Assembly: GCF_000294775.2 (NCBI RefSeq)
Contig: NZ_CP015506.1
Span: 1,029,501-1,093,500 of the forward strand
Source: Cytobacillus oceanisediminis 2691
GTDB lineage: Bacteria > Bacillota > Bacilli > Bacillales > Cytobacillaceae
Length of the DNA stretch: 64,000 nucleotides
Reading direction: 5' to 3'
In this document: in pieces, positions 17,656 to 25,477 of the stretch
How the letters are laid out: each line of letters starts with the position of its first letter
Numbering within the stretch: the stretch's first letter is position 1
Made by a program: the position numbers and the translations under genes
The notes under the pieces: generated by a model
Databases searched by the model: none
Told to the model about the DNA's origin: nothing
The model's input: the letters and a program-made list of their open reading frames with translations, nothing else

Positions 17656-17794
17656 TATACTCTTTTTTCAATGTCTACTTGACAGGGTTATGTGCAGAAT
17701 AGCTCTCTTTTTAAAAAGGAAAAATGACTCCCGCCCCGAATAGTAAGCAATGGGTTACTCCTATTGAATATACATATAAAAAGGGGGATGCAGA

Positions 17795-17968
17795 ATGGGA
17801 GTGCTGTTTGGTTTAATTATCGCGACTCTGGCCTTCGCTTATGGGATCGACCGAAGAAGGAAAAAGATAAATAATACTATCCAAAAAGGAATCAGCCCAA
17901 GTGATAAACCGGGGGAAAGCACGAATTATACGATGGGTGATAATCATTATACCGGAGGCGGACAATAG
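17795..17968 (+). CDS. 57-residue membrane-anchored protein
   Basis: ATG 17795 follows AAGGGGGATGCAGA. One N-terminal membrane helix (GVLFGLIIATLAFAYGI) is followed by a very basic patch DRRRKK and a polar tail ending in YTGGGQ. It is too short for family assignment but has start signals and coding character. It lies between the IS3 element and the cardiolipin synthase gene; 17969-18131 holds nothing further that I can name. Confidence 0.6.
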   Translation: MGVLFGLIIATLAFAYGIDRRRKKINNTIQKGISPSDKPGESTNYTMGDNHYTGGGQ

Positions 17969-18131
17969 CCATGGAGTTTTGCGTTATCAGCAAGGCTCTT
18001 CTTTTTTTCCGGATCATGCTTTCTTCTCCTGAAAATGGGAAAAGCTAAGGTTGCCTGGTTTCTACAGGGCATCAAAAAGGGTATAAGGAAACATACATAT
18101 TGTAACCTTTTTAGATTTGGAGAAGTGGGCT

Positions 18132-19643
18132 ATGAAAAAAAGAAGAGTAGAATCCCTATTTGTTTTTATTCTGATTGCATCTGTGTATACGATATTTTTC
18201 ACGGATGCCGGTTCGCCAATAAAAATCGGTGCTGTCATGCTGTATGCAGCTGTTATTTTTATCAGCGCCTATTCCTTGATGCTTGAGAATCGCAGCCCTA
18301 ACCAGACCTTGCTGTGGATGTATGTGCTTGTATTTTTTCCGGTTGCCGGCTATCTGTTTTATTTGTTTTCCGGACAGCTTTATTTGAAGGGCCACCTGTT
18401 TAAAAGCAAAAGAAGCAGAGACAGGGATGAATGGAAGAAGCTGATGAAAAGAGAAGACACGCCTGATATATCATTCCTGCAGGACAGCCAGCACTGCTTT
18501 GCAAAATTCGCCAATAATGTAGCACTGACTCCGCTAAGCACTAATTCAAGGGCAAAAATCCTCAAAAATGGCGAAGAGACTTTTAATGAAATCAAGAAAA
18601 AGCTGCATGAAGCAGAAGAGTTTATTCATATGGAGTACTATATTTTCCGCTCTGACAGACTTGGCAAGGAAATCATCAATATTTTGATGGATAAAGCTAG
18701 GCAGGGTGTGGAGGTGCTGTTTATTTTTGATGCGGCAGGCAGCATGGGGATTACACTGGAGGATTTGCAGTCCATGGAGGATGCAGGCATTAAGATACGT
18801 CCATTTTCTCCGTTGAAGTACGGTTTTTTCAATCAGAAATTCAACTTTAGAAACCATCGCAAGATAGTTGTTATAGACGGGAAAGTCGGCTTTGTGGGCG
18901 GACTGAATGTGGGCGTTGAATACCTGGGCGAAAATGAAAAAATCGGTTTCTGGCGGGATACTCACATGCTTCTGAAGGGGGAGGCTGTGTACACACTGCA
19001 TACGGTCTTTCTCTTGGACTGGGAATATGTAAGCAAGGAAGATGTGCTGGAGGAATACAGAAATGTAAAATATCCGATAGATGATGATGTGCTCGATGGT
19101 GCCGTGCAGGTGGTGGCCAGCGGACCCGACACACAGCAGGGAATTATGAGCGATTTATATTATTCAATGATATCCTGCGCGACCAGATCCATTTGGATTG
19201 CCACACCTTATTTTGTCCCTGATGAATCCATTCGCACTGCATTAAGGGTGGCTGCGGCTAAAGGAGTGGAAGTGCGCATCCTGGTCCCTGAGATCAATGA
19301 CAGCTTCCTGACACAATACGCAAGCCGGTCCTATTTTGCGGAACTGCTTCGATATGGCGTTGAAATTTATTCCTATAAAAAAGGCTTTTTGCATCAGAAG
19401 ATCATTATCGTTGACGGAATCCTCGCTTCAATAGGAACTGCGAACATGGATATGCGCAGCTTCCACTTGAACTTTGAAGTCAACGTCTTCCTATACGGTA
19501 CAAGCTCCATCCGTGATCTTGTCGCCCATTATGAGGAGGATCTGGAAGAAAGCGAAAAAATAAGCCCCGTCCAGTATTATAAACGCGGATTGGCGGAAAG
19601 ATCGAAGGAATCCTTCGCCCGGCTGTTTTCCGGGGTCTTATAA
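18132..19643 (+). CDS. cls: cardiolipin synthase (phospholipase D family)
   Basis: 503 residues from ATG 18132, 9 bp after GGAG; an in-frame TTG at 18117 is less likely. Two N-terminal membrane helices (SLFVFILIASVYTIFF and TLLWMYVLVFFPVAGYLFYL) are followed by two PLD domains with HKD motifs, HRKIVVIDGKVGFVGGLN and HQKIIIVDGILASIGTAN. The enzyme joins two phosphatidylglycerol molecules to make cardiolipin and glycerol at the membrane. The length matches bacterial Cls proteins of about 500 residues. Single gene with terminator. Confidence 0.92.
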   Translation: MKKRRVESLFVFILIASVYTIFFTDAGSPIKIGAVMLYAAVIFISAYSLMLENRSPNQTLLWMYVLVFFPVAGYLFYLFSGQLYLKGHLFKSKRSRDRDEWKKLMKREDTPDISFLQDSQHCFAKFANNVALTPLSTNSRAKILKNGEETFNEIKKKLHEAEEFIHMEYYIFRSDRLGKEIINILMDKARQGVEVLFIFDAAGSMGITLEDLQSMEDAGIKIRPFSPLKYGFFNQKFNFRNHRKIVVIDGKVGFVGGLNVGVEYLGENEKIGFWRDTHMLLKGEAVYTLHTVFLLDWEYVSKEDVLEEYRNVKYPIDDDVLDGAVQVVASGPDTQQGIMSDLYYSMISCATRSIWIATPYFVPDESIRTALRVAAAKGVEVRILVPEINDSFLTQYASRSYFAELLRYGVEIYSYKKGFLHQKIIIVDGILASIGTANMDMRSFHLNFEVNVFLYGTSSIRDLVAHYEEDLEESEKISPVQYYKRGLAERSKESFARLFSGVL

Positions 19644-19647
19644 AGAA

Positions 19648-19674
19648 AGTGCCATGGATGTGGCGCTTTTTTTT
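19648..19674 (+). terminator. intrinsic terminator of cls
   Basis: AGTGCCA pairs with TGGCGCT around TGGATG, followed by seven T. Confidence 0.85.
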
Positions 19675-19689
19675 GTGTGGAAAACAGCT

Positions 19690-20025
19690 TTGCAAATAAA
19701 GCAGCTCAATTTGCAAATAAATTAGTGAAATTGCAAATAAAGCAGTTGATTTGGCAAATAAATTAGTGAGGCGGCAAATAGAGCGACATAACTAACAAAT
19801 AATGGTGAAGCTGCAAATAAAGCAGTTGAACTTGCAAATAAATAAACGAAATTGCAAATAAAGCAGCTGAACTTGCAAATAAATAAGTGAAATTGCAAAC
19901 AAAGCAGCTCAACTTGCAAATAAATAACGAAATTGCAAATAGAGTACCAAACCTAGCAAATAAATAAGTAAACCTGCAAATAGACCAAGCCCCGTACAAA
20001 TAGAAATCCGAACTTGCCAATAACC
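19690..20025. repeat. phased array of about 17 degenerate 20/21-bp repeats with GCAAATAAA core
   Basis: The core GCAAATA (variants ACAAATA and GCCAATA) starts at 19692, 19713, 19733, 19754, 19774, 19795, 19813, 19834, 19854, 19875, 19895, 19916, 19935, 19956, 19976, 19996 and 20016. Steps alternate 21 and 20, so the true unit is a dimer of 41 bp (one half followed by GCAGCTgAaC, the other by tAAGTGAAAT). Mean spacing is two helical turns, so all A-tracts face one side of the DNA. The array fills the gap between cls and tldD, decays towards its right end, and codes for nothing I can support. See findings. Confidence 0.9.
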
Positions 20026-20154
20026 CATTTAAGTCTCCAGACCGAGGCGTAATCATCCTCCTTATTGGTCAAAAAAGGAAAAAATCATACTAAAATAAAG
20101 ATCAGTACGATATGATTAGAATAGTTTGAAAAGTTAGAAAGAGGGAGGGTTTTT

Positions 20155-21546
20155 ATGCTTTCACAATCAGTCATTCATGATGTAATTACAGCAGCCTTGA
20201 CCACTGGCGGGGATTTTGCGGAAGTGTTTGTTGAGGATCGTTTCACCAATAACCTTGCACTTCAGGGCGGGAAAATTGAGAGCAGCTTATCAGGCAGGGA
20301 TTATGGGATAGGCATTCGCGTGTTTAAGGGACTGCAGAGTGTTTATGCTTACACAACGGATGGATCAAAGGAAGGTTTGCTGAAAGCTGCGGGCAATGCT
20401 GCCCAGGCGATCAGAGGTGAGAAAATCATACAGCCTGCACGGCTGCAAAAGGAAATTATTCCGGCAGTACATCCTATATCTCTGAATCCGCGCGAAGTGG
20501 AGAAGATCCGCAAAGTAGATGTGATGAAAAAGGCATCCGAAATTGCCAAAAACTATCACAGCAGCATCCAGCAGGTTACGGTCAGGTATTTGGATGAAGA
20601 ACAGAATGTGCTGATTGCCAACTCGGAAGGTAAGTTTGTTGAAGATCGCCGGGTGCGAAGCCGCCTTGCCATTCAGTCGATTGCTGCAGAAGGAAATCAA
20701 ATGCAGCCTGGATTCTATGGACCTGGAGCCCATAAAGGCTTTGAATTCATGGAAAACCTTAACCTTGAACATTATGCCAATGAAGCTTCCCGCATCGCGG
20801 TTACGATGCTTGGAGCGGACCCATGCCCGAGTGGGAAATTTCCTGTCATCATCGATAATGAATTCGGCGGCGTTATTTTCCATGAAGCATGCGGACATGG
20901 CCTTGAAGCTACATCTGTGGCGAAGGATAACTCCGTTTTTGCAAACCGGATCGGCGAAAAAGTTGCCTCAGATGTCGTTACATACGTAGATGACGGCACG
21001 CTTGCCAATGAGTGGGGATCAATTACGATAGATGATGAAGGCGAAAAGGCCCGTAAAAATGTGCTGATTGAAAATGGGATTTTAAAAGGTTACTTGATTG
21101 ATAAATTCGGCGGACGCAGAATGGGCATGGAGTCGACAGGATCGGGAAGACGGCAGTCCTACCGCTATGCACCGACTTCGAGGATGACCAATACGTATAT
21201 TGCGAACGGCAAATCCACTCCGAAAGAAATCGTATCAAATACAGAGTACGGAATTTATACAAAATACATGGGTGGCGGCCAGGTCAATACAACAACTGGT
21301 GATTATAATTTTGCCGTTATGGAAGCGTACCTTGTGAAAGATGGAAAAATCGGCAAACCGTTAAAAGGTGCTACTTTAATAGGGAATGGCCCGAAAACGC
21401 TTCAGCTGGTTGATATGGTGGGGAATAATTTGGACCATGGTGCAGGCATGTGCGGTTCACAAAGCGGAAGCATCCCTGTCAATGTTGGCCAGCCGATGAT
21501 CCGCGTAAGCGAAATGACTGTTGGCGGAACAAAGGGGGGCGAATAA
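20155..21546 (+). CDS. tldD: TldD metalloprotease subunit
   Basis: 463 residues from ATG 20155 behind GAGGGAGGG. The zinc motif HExxxH is present as FHEACGHGLE within the diagnostic NEFGGVIFHEACGHG stretch; GDYNFAVMEAYLVKDGKI and GNGPKTLQLVDMVGNNLD are typical of the C-terminal TldD/E domain. TldD with TldE forms a heterodimer that degrades unfolded or leader peptides, known from microcin B17 and CcdA processing. The tldE gene follows 1 bp after the stop. No peptide substrate gene is visible nearby. Confidence 0.93.
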   Translation: MLSQSVIHDVITAALTTGGDFAEVFVEDRFTNNLALQGGKIESSLSGRDYGIGIRVFKGLQSVYAYTTDGSKEGLLKAAGNAAQAIRGEKIIQPARLQKEIIPAVHPISLNPREVEKIRKVDVMKKASEIAKNYHSSIQQVTVRYLDEEQNVLIANSEGKFVEDRRVRSRLAIQSIAAEGNQMQPGFYGPGAHKGFEFMENLNLEHYANEASRIAVTMLGADPCPSGKFPVIIDNEFGGVIFHEACGHGLEATSVAKDNSVFANRIGEKVASDVVTYVDDGTLANEWGSITIDDEGEKARKNVLIENGILKGYLIDKFGGRRMGMESTGSGRRQSYRYAPTSRMTNTYIANGKSTPKEIVSNTEYGIYTKYMGGGQVNTTTGDYNFAVMEAYLVKDGKIGKPLKGATLIGNGPKTLQLVDMVGNNLDHGAGMCGSQSGSIPVNVGQPMIRVSEMTVGGTKGGE

Positions 21547-21547
21547 T

Positions 21548-22906
21548 ATGAACGTGCAGGAATTTAAGGAAAAACTATTTCAGCTTGGCGAGCAGCATGG
21601 TTTTACAGATATGGAGCTTTATTATGAGAGGGAGGAAAAGTTCGCCTGCGAGCTTTACAAAGGAGAAATTGACTCCTACGACACTTCCGAAGTATTCGGA
21701 ACCTCCTTCCGAGGCCTTTACGAAGGCAGGATGGGCTATGCTTTTACGGAGAAACTGGATGAGGAATCCCTGTCTTTTCTAGTCGAGAATGCAAAGGAAA
21801 ACTCTCAGTTTATTGAAGATGAAGTACAGGAAGAAATCTTTGCCGGCAGCGAAAAGTATGAGGCAGGAAGCTACTATTCAAGCAGTCTTGCTGAAGTTAC
21901 GATCGCTGAAAAAATAAATTTGCTTAAGGAAATAGAAAAGCACATCTATGCATATGATGAGCGGGTAACCGGGACTGATTATTTCATGCTGAAAAGCGGT
22001 GAAACGGAAAGGGTTCTTCTCAACAGCAAAGGCCTGAAACTCAGCGAAAAGAACAATCATGCCGGCATTTATGTATCAGTTATCGTTAAGCAGGGAGATC
22101 TAGTGAAAAACGGAGAATACTCCAAGTTTACGAGAGACTTTTCCATCTTGAATCCTGAGGAAATTGCCAAGCATGCAGTAGAAGAAGCATTATCTCAGCT
22201 TAATGCCAGAAGTGCTGAAAGCAAGAAATATCCCGTATTATTGAGAAATGATGCTGCCAGCGCCCTCCTTCAGACATACATCCCTATCTTCTCAGCGGAA
22301 AATACTCAAAAAGGGCAATCGGCTTTAAAGGGCAAAACAGGGGAGATCATTGCGGCAGCGTCATTGAATATAGTGGATGATCCATTTTTAGAGGAAGGTC
22401 TGCTAAGCTCAAATTTCGACAGCGAAGGGGTCGCCACTGCCAGGAAAGATATTGTGAAAGACGGCAGACTTGTTACCTTGATGCATAACCGCAAAACGGC
22501 TCAAAAAGATGGTGTGGAATCGACGGGCAATGCTTACAAAGCTTCTTATAAGGGCGCTTTAACGGTAGCTCCAACGAACCTTCATGTCATTCCATCTGAT
22601 CAAGGCTATGACGAGCTGTTATCATCGCTGTCAGAGGGCATAATCATAACCGAATTATCCGGCCTCCATTCCGGTGCCAACACCGTATCAGGGGACTTCT
22701 CCATTGCGGCTAATGGCTATTATGTCAAAGACGGTAAAGTGCAAAATGCAGTAAACCAAATGACGATTGCCGGAAACTTCTATGAGCTATTGAATAATAT
22801 TGAAGCCATCGGCTCAGACCTGGAATTTTCGATGGGATTCATGGCCACAGGCTACATTGGTTCGCCATCTCTATTAATCAGGGAACTGGCTGTGACGGTT
22901 GAATAA
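21548..22906 (+). CDS. tldE: TldE/PmbA subunit of the TldD/E protease
   Basis: 452 residues from ATG 21548, 1 bp after the tldD stop with an overlapping GGGGGG ribosome site; an in-frame start at 21521 lies inside tldD. As expected for the non-catalytic partner it has no HExxxH motif, but keeps the shared fold and the C-terminal ELSGLHSGANTVSGDFSIAA region with the conserved GANxxSGDFS motif. It shapes the substrate tunnel of the heterodimer. Translationally coupled to tldD. Confidence 0.92.
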   Translation: MNVQEFKEKLFQLGEQHGFTDMELYYEREEKFACELYKGEIDSYDTSEVFGTSFRGLYEGRMGYAFTEKLDEESLSFLVENAKENSQFIEDEVQEEIFAGSEKYEAGSYYSSSLAEVTIAEKINLLKEIEKHIYAYDERVTGTDYFMLKSGETERVLLNSKGLKLSEKNNHAGIYVSVIVKQGDLVKNGEYSKFTRDFSILNPEEIAKHAVEEALSQLNARSAESKKYPVLLRNDAASALLQTYIPIFSAENTQKGQSALKGKTGEIIAAASLNIVDDPFLEEGLLSSNFDSEGVATARKDIVKDGRLVTLMHNRKTAQKDGVESTGNAYKASYKGALTVAPTNLHVIPSDQGYDELLSSLSEGIIITELSGLHSGANTVSGDFSIAANGYYVKDGKVQNAVNQMTIAGNFYELLNNIEAIGSDLEFSMGFMATGYIGSPSLLIRELAVTVE

Positions 22907-22919
22907 TTAAAAGATAATG

Positions 22920-22950
22920 GCACACTACTGTAATCGTGGTGTGCTTTTTT
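22920..22950 (+). terminator. intrinsic terminator of tldDE
   Basis: GCACACTAC pairs with GTGGTGTGC (one G-U), followed by six T. Confidence 0.87.
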
Positions 22951-23084
22951 AATTGTGTGAGAATTAAAAGTATCTAGATATAAATAATAAGCTGCTGTAT
23001 AAGCTGAAAAGTCTTCTGGAAAAATAAAGGATATTCTTTCAAAGAATAGAAATATTGCTGTTAAACAAAAAAGGAGGCAATGAG

Positions 23085-23636
23085 ATGGACCTAATTGAAA
23101 CCAGCCGCCTAATTCTTCGCAGTCTTACCCTTGACGATGCACTCAAGGTAGAAGAATATGCCAGTGATTATGATGTGGCCAAAACAACACTAAATATTCC
23201 CCATCCCTATCCGGAAGGGGGAGCAAGGGAGTTTATTACAAGCATCCTGGAAGCAGAGAGAAAAGGTAAAATCGCGATTTTCGCCATAACGAAAAAAGAG
23301 GATAATAGCTTAATAGGACTCATCAATATTACAGGCACTAATGCAAACAGAAGAGCAGAAATCGGCTATTGGATCGGCAAGCCGTTCTGGGGGAAAGGTT
23401 ATGGTACAGAGGCAGCCAGGGCAGTTATTAAATATGGATTCGAAGAGCTGAACCATAACCGCATTTATGCCCTTGCTTTTACAGACAATCCTGGGTCATG
23501 GAGGATTATGGAGAAGTCAGGAATGAAGCATGAAGGAATTTTGCGCCAGCATGTAATAAAAGACGGCAGGCCGGTAGACCTGACTTATTATGCGATATTG
23601 CTGGAGGAATATATAGGGGAAGGTTCAGCCATTTGA
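23085..23636 (+). CDS. GNAT acetyltransferase, RimJ/RimL type
   Basis: 183 residues from ATG 23085, 7 bp after AAGGAGG. The opening ETSRLILRSLTLDDA is typical of RimJ/RimL-like ribosomal-protein and spermidine-type acetyltransferases; the acetyl-CoA loop is IGKPFWGKGYGTEAARAVI, followed by NRIYALAFTDNPGSWRIMEKSG. Substrate unknown; a protein N-terminus or an amine is likely for this branch. Confidence 0.87.
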   Translation: MDLIETSRLILRSLTLDDALKVEEYASDYDVAKTTLNIPHPYPEGGAREFITSILEAERKGKIAIFAITKKEDNSLIGLINITGTNANRRAEIGYWIGKPFWGKGYGTEAARAVIKYGFEELNHNRIYALAFTDNPGSWRIMEKSGMKHEGILRQHVIKDGRPVDLTYYAILLEEYIGEGSAI

Positions 23637-23693
23637 ATCGCTGTCCGCATTATGTTTCAATGGAAGCAAATCATTTTTTATATGGAGGTTCAT

Positions 23694-23975
23694 GTGCGGA
23701 TCATTGCTTCCCATCCTTTTATAACAGTCAGCCGGAAGATCGATTGGAATCAGCAGCAATACATTGAAAAGGAACTTTATCTTCATTTATTTGAGGATCA
23801 CATCCTTTCGCCAACGGATAAATTTCTCCTTGATGAAGTTTGGGATATGTCATACAGATCTTCCAATTGCGAAATTGGTTTTCTCTATCTTCATACCAAT
23901 CGGGGGCTATTCTCTTTTCAAGTAAAGTCTGAGCCAAACCAGTTTATAAATCTTTATAGAAATCTGAAAAAGTAA
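23694..23975 (+). CDS. hypothetical protein, 93 residues
   Basis: GTG 23694 lies 5 bp after GGAGG, better than the upstream in-frame ATG codons at 23652 and 23682 that have no ribosome site. The product has mixed alpha/beta character with an acidic centre (LFEDHILSPTDKFLLDEVWDMS) and aromatic C-terminus, and no membrane segment or metal motif. I do not recognise the family. It ends just before a shared terminator. Confidence 0.55.
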   Translation: MRIIASHPFITVSRKIDWNQQQYIEKELYLHLFEDHILSPTDKFLLDEVWDMSYRSSNCEIGFLYLHTNRGLFSFQVKSEPNQFINLYRNLKK

Positions 23976-23976
23976 T

Positions 23977-24012
23977 AAAGCCGGAATTGTCATGCACAAC
24001 AATTCCGGCTTT
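23977..24012. terminator. bidirectional terminator
   Basis: AAAGCCGGAATTGT (23977-23990) pairs perfectly with ACAATTCCGGCTTT (23999-24012). It serves the plus-strand gene ending at 23975 and the minus-strand gene ending at 24017. Confidence 0.88.
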
Positions 24013-24016
24013 GTTA

Positions 24017-24358
24017 TTAAGCCTGTTCGGCCAGTCGTACAAGCATATGGGCCAGCTTATGCTTCTCTTTATCATTGCCAGCTTTCCATAATTCTTTCAG
24101 AAGCTGTTCCTCGCGGTTTTTTGGCTCCACATTTTCAGCCAGGTAGCCAGCCACCTTTTCCGCTGTTACCGCAAGCTGTTCCTCATTTAATCCCAGCTTT
24201 TTGCCAAGCTCGATTCTTTCAGCCAGATAGCTTTTAAACTCGTCGAAATTGCTTAAAATATCTTCGGCCCTTTCATTTGACATTTTGTCCATTACATTCT
24301 TGATATTTTTTGTATCAAATTCACCATCTTGTTTGATTACATGATCCTGTTCATTCAT
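24017..24358 (-). CDS. DUF3243 family protein (YmfJ-like)
   Basis: A 113-residue soluble protein. Residues 40-113 carry the DUF3243 pattern: FDEFKSYLAERIELGKKLGLNEEQL, then AEKVAGYLAENVEP and the C-terminal HKLAHMLVRLAEQ. An extra 35-residue polar N-terminus is longer than in B. subtilis YmfJ (about 85 residues). It is the last gene after tatC on this strand. The ribosome site GGGAGG sits at the foot of a CCCAAAAG/CTTTTGGG hairpin between tatC and this gene, which could dampen translation. Function unknown. Confidence 0.75.
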   Translation of the reverse strand: MNEQDHVIKQDGEFDTKNIKNVMDKMSNERAEDILSNFDEFKSYLAERIELGKKLGLNEEQLAVTAEKVAGYLAENVEPKNREEQLLKELWKAGNDKEKHKLAHMLVRLAEQA

Positions 24359-24423
24359 TTAACAGACCTCCCAAAAGAACGTTTTCTTATTAAATATCCT
24401 TTTGGGGGCCAACCTAAACTTGT

Positions 24424-25152
24424 TTATATCTCGCTGGATGGAGATTCCTGAACAGCTTTCAATTTCTTGAATTTTAATTTTGACATAATAACGCCAATTT
24501 CATATAGCCCGATAAGGGGCACAAGGACAAGAATCTGTGAAAATAAATCAGGCGGTGTAATTAGAGCTGATACAACAGCCATGATCAAGTAAGCGTATTT
24601 TCGCATCGAGCTGAGCATGACTGGGGTAACAATGCCGATAGTTGTCAGAAACAATAACAGCAAAGGCACTTCAAACAGAAAACCAAAAGGAATGGTCGAC
24701 ATCAGCAGAAAAGAAAAATATTCCCTGGCAGTGATCATCATCGCAAAATGAGATTCACCCAATAGCATTAAAAACTGATAAATAGCAGGGAATATAATAA
24801 AAAAGCCGAAGCAAAGACCGCCGATAAAGCTGAAGAGAATAGCCGGAAAAAATATCAATGATACTTTGCTTTCTTTTTCCGTTAATGCGGGCCTCACAAA
24901 TAGCCAGACCTGATATGAGATAAAAGGAAGCGAAAGCCCAAGGCTGATGCTTCCTGCAATTCCCGTGTACATCTTAATCACATCCAGCGGTCCAAGCATG
25001 ACAAGCTCATGATCATTCGCGAGCATAGGGATCAGTCTGTTGATGAAAAACAGACAAAGGGCAAAGCTGGCTATAAAGAAAATCAGTGATCGAATCAGCA
25101 CTTTTCTTAGATCTGTTAAATGCTCTACAAGGGTTTGTTCATCCGTTTTCAA
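24424..25152 (-). CDS. tatC: Sec-independent translocase subunit TatC
   Basis: 242 residues with six membrane helices. The N-terminal cytoplasmic motif EHLTDLRKVLIRSLIF and the later signature FEVPLLLLFLTTIGIVTP are diagnostic of TatC, which recognises the twin-arginine signal. It lies 14 bp after tatA. Both lie downstream of a gene with a clear Tat signal (27215-27979), so this is a dedicated TatAC pair like the phoD-tatAdCd arrangement of B. subtilis. Confidence 0.94.
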   Translation of the reverse strand: MKTDEQTLVEHLTDLRKVLIRSLIFFIASFALCLFFINRLIPMLANDHELVMLGPLDVIKMYTGIAGSISLGLSLPFISYQVWLFVRPALTEKESKVSLIFFPAILFSFIGGLCFGFFIIFPAIYQFLMLLGESHFAMMITAREYFSFLLMSTIPFGFLFEVPLLLLFLTTIGIVTPVMLSSMRKYAYLIMAVVSALITPPDLFSQILVLVPLIGLYEIGVIMSKLKFKKLKAVQESPSSEI

Positions 25153-25166
25153 TCTAAACCCTCCTA

Positions 25167-25385
25167 TTAAAGCGGTTTATCCTTCCGGTCAGCCGTTTCG
25201 ATTGGACGTTTTTTTGAATCGGGTTCCTCATCATCACTCATAATTTCTCTGGCTGATTTCTTGAATTCTGATAAGGTCCTTCCAAAGGCAGACCCGATTT
25301 CCGGAAGCTTTTTAGGACCAAAGATAATTAAGGTAATAACAAGGATGATAATTAATCCGGGAATTCCGATATTTGAAAGCCCCAT
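25167..25385 (-). CDS. tatA: Sec-independent translocase subunit TatA
   Basis: 72 residues from the ATG that lies 8 bp after AAAAAGGAG (a GTG three codons upstream overlaps that site). One N-terminal membrane helix ([20 protein letters not shown]) with the hallmark [10 protein letters not shown] hinge, then the amphipathic helix [17 protein letters not shown] and a charged tail. TatA forms the protein-conducting pore; Gram-positive bacteria need only TatA and TatC. Confidence 0.94.
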   Translation of the reverse strand: MGLSNIGIPGLIIILVITLIIFGPKKLPEIGSAFGRTLSEFKKSAREIMSDDEEPDSKKRPIETADRKDKPL

Positions 25386-25424
25386 GATGTTCACTCCTTT
25401 TTGTGGATTTTTAAAAAGGTGAGT

Positions 25425-25475
25425 AAGTGCGCCTGCCCCCTTTGGTTTCGGGGGTGGGCAAGGCGCTTCCGCCTT
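25425..25475 (-). repeat. GC-rich hairpin between GMC oxidoreductase and tatA genes
   Basis: On the minus strand GCGCC-T-TGCCC-A-CCCCC pairs with GGGGGCAGGCGC around GAAACCAAA. There is no T-run directly after it. The right part, with AAGGCGCTTCCGC, resembles a family of intergenic repeats common in Bacillaceae and also seen at 35125-35425 in this window. It may lower read-through from the oxidoreductase into tatAC. Confidence 0.5.
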
Positions 25476-25477
25476 TC

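Larger units (their letters stand above)
16416..17686 (+). mobile_element. IS3-family insertion sequence
   Basis: About 1271 bp with imperfect ends: left TTCAGGTAGACAG then a run of A and GAG, right (reverse strand) GTCAAGTAGACATTG then A run and GAG. GTTAT occurs directly at both outer edges (16411-16415 and 17687-17691) and may be the target duplication; the exact ends could shift by a few bases. It carries overlapping orfA and orfB with a slippery site, all intact, so the copy may be active. Confidence 0.85.
16393..17712 (+). terminator. terminator whose loop is interrupted by the IS3 element
   Basis: AAGAGAGCTAT (16393-16403) is the exact reverse complement of ATAGCTCTCTT (17699-17709), and the right arm continues into TTTTT. 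In the genome without the IS, the 11-bp stem would close a loop of about 19 bases and end the 47-residue gene. The 1.27-kb insertion sits in that loop. Confidence 0.8.

Noticed and set aside
19690-20025. CRISPR array
   Set aside because: Repeat core is only about 9 bp, spacing is 20-21 bp, the 'spacers' are themselves repeated, and no cas genes are present.
19722-20056. Minus-strand open frames of 65 and 97 codons rich in Leu, Phe, Ile and Cys across the repeat array
   Set aside because: They arise because the T-rich reverse strand of the repeat rarely contains stops. There is no ribosome site, and the 41-bp period is not a multiple of three, so peptide repeats shift frame.
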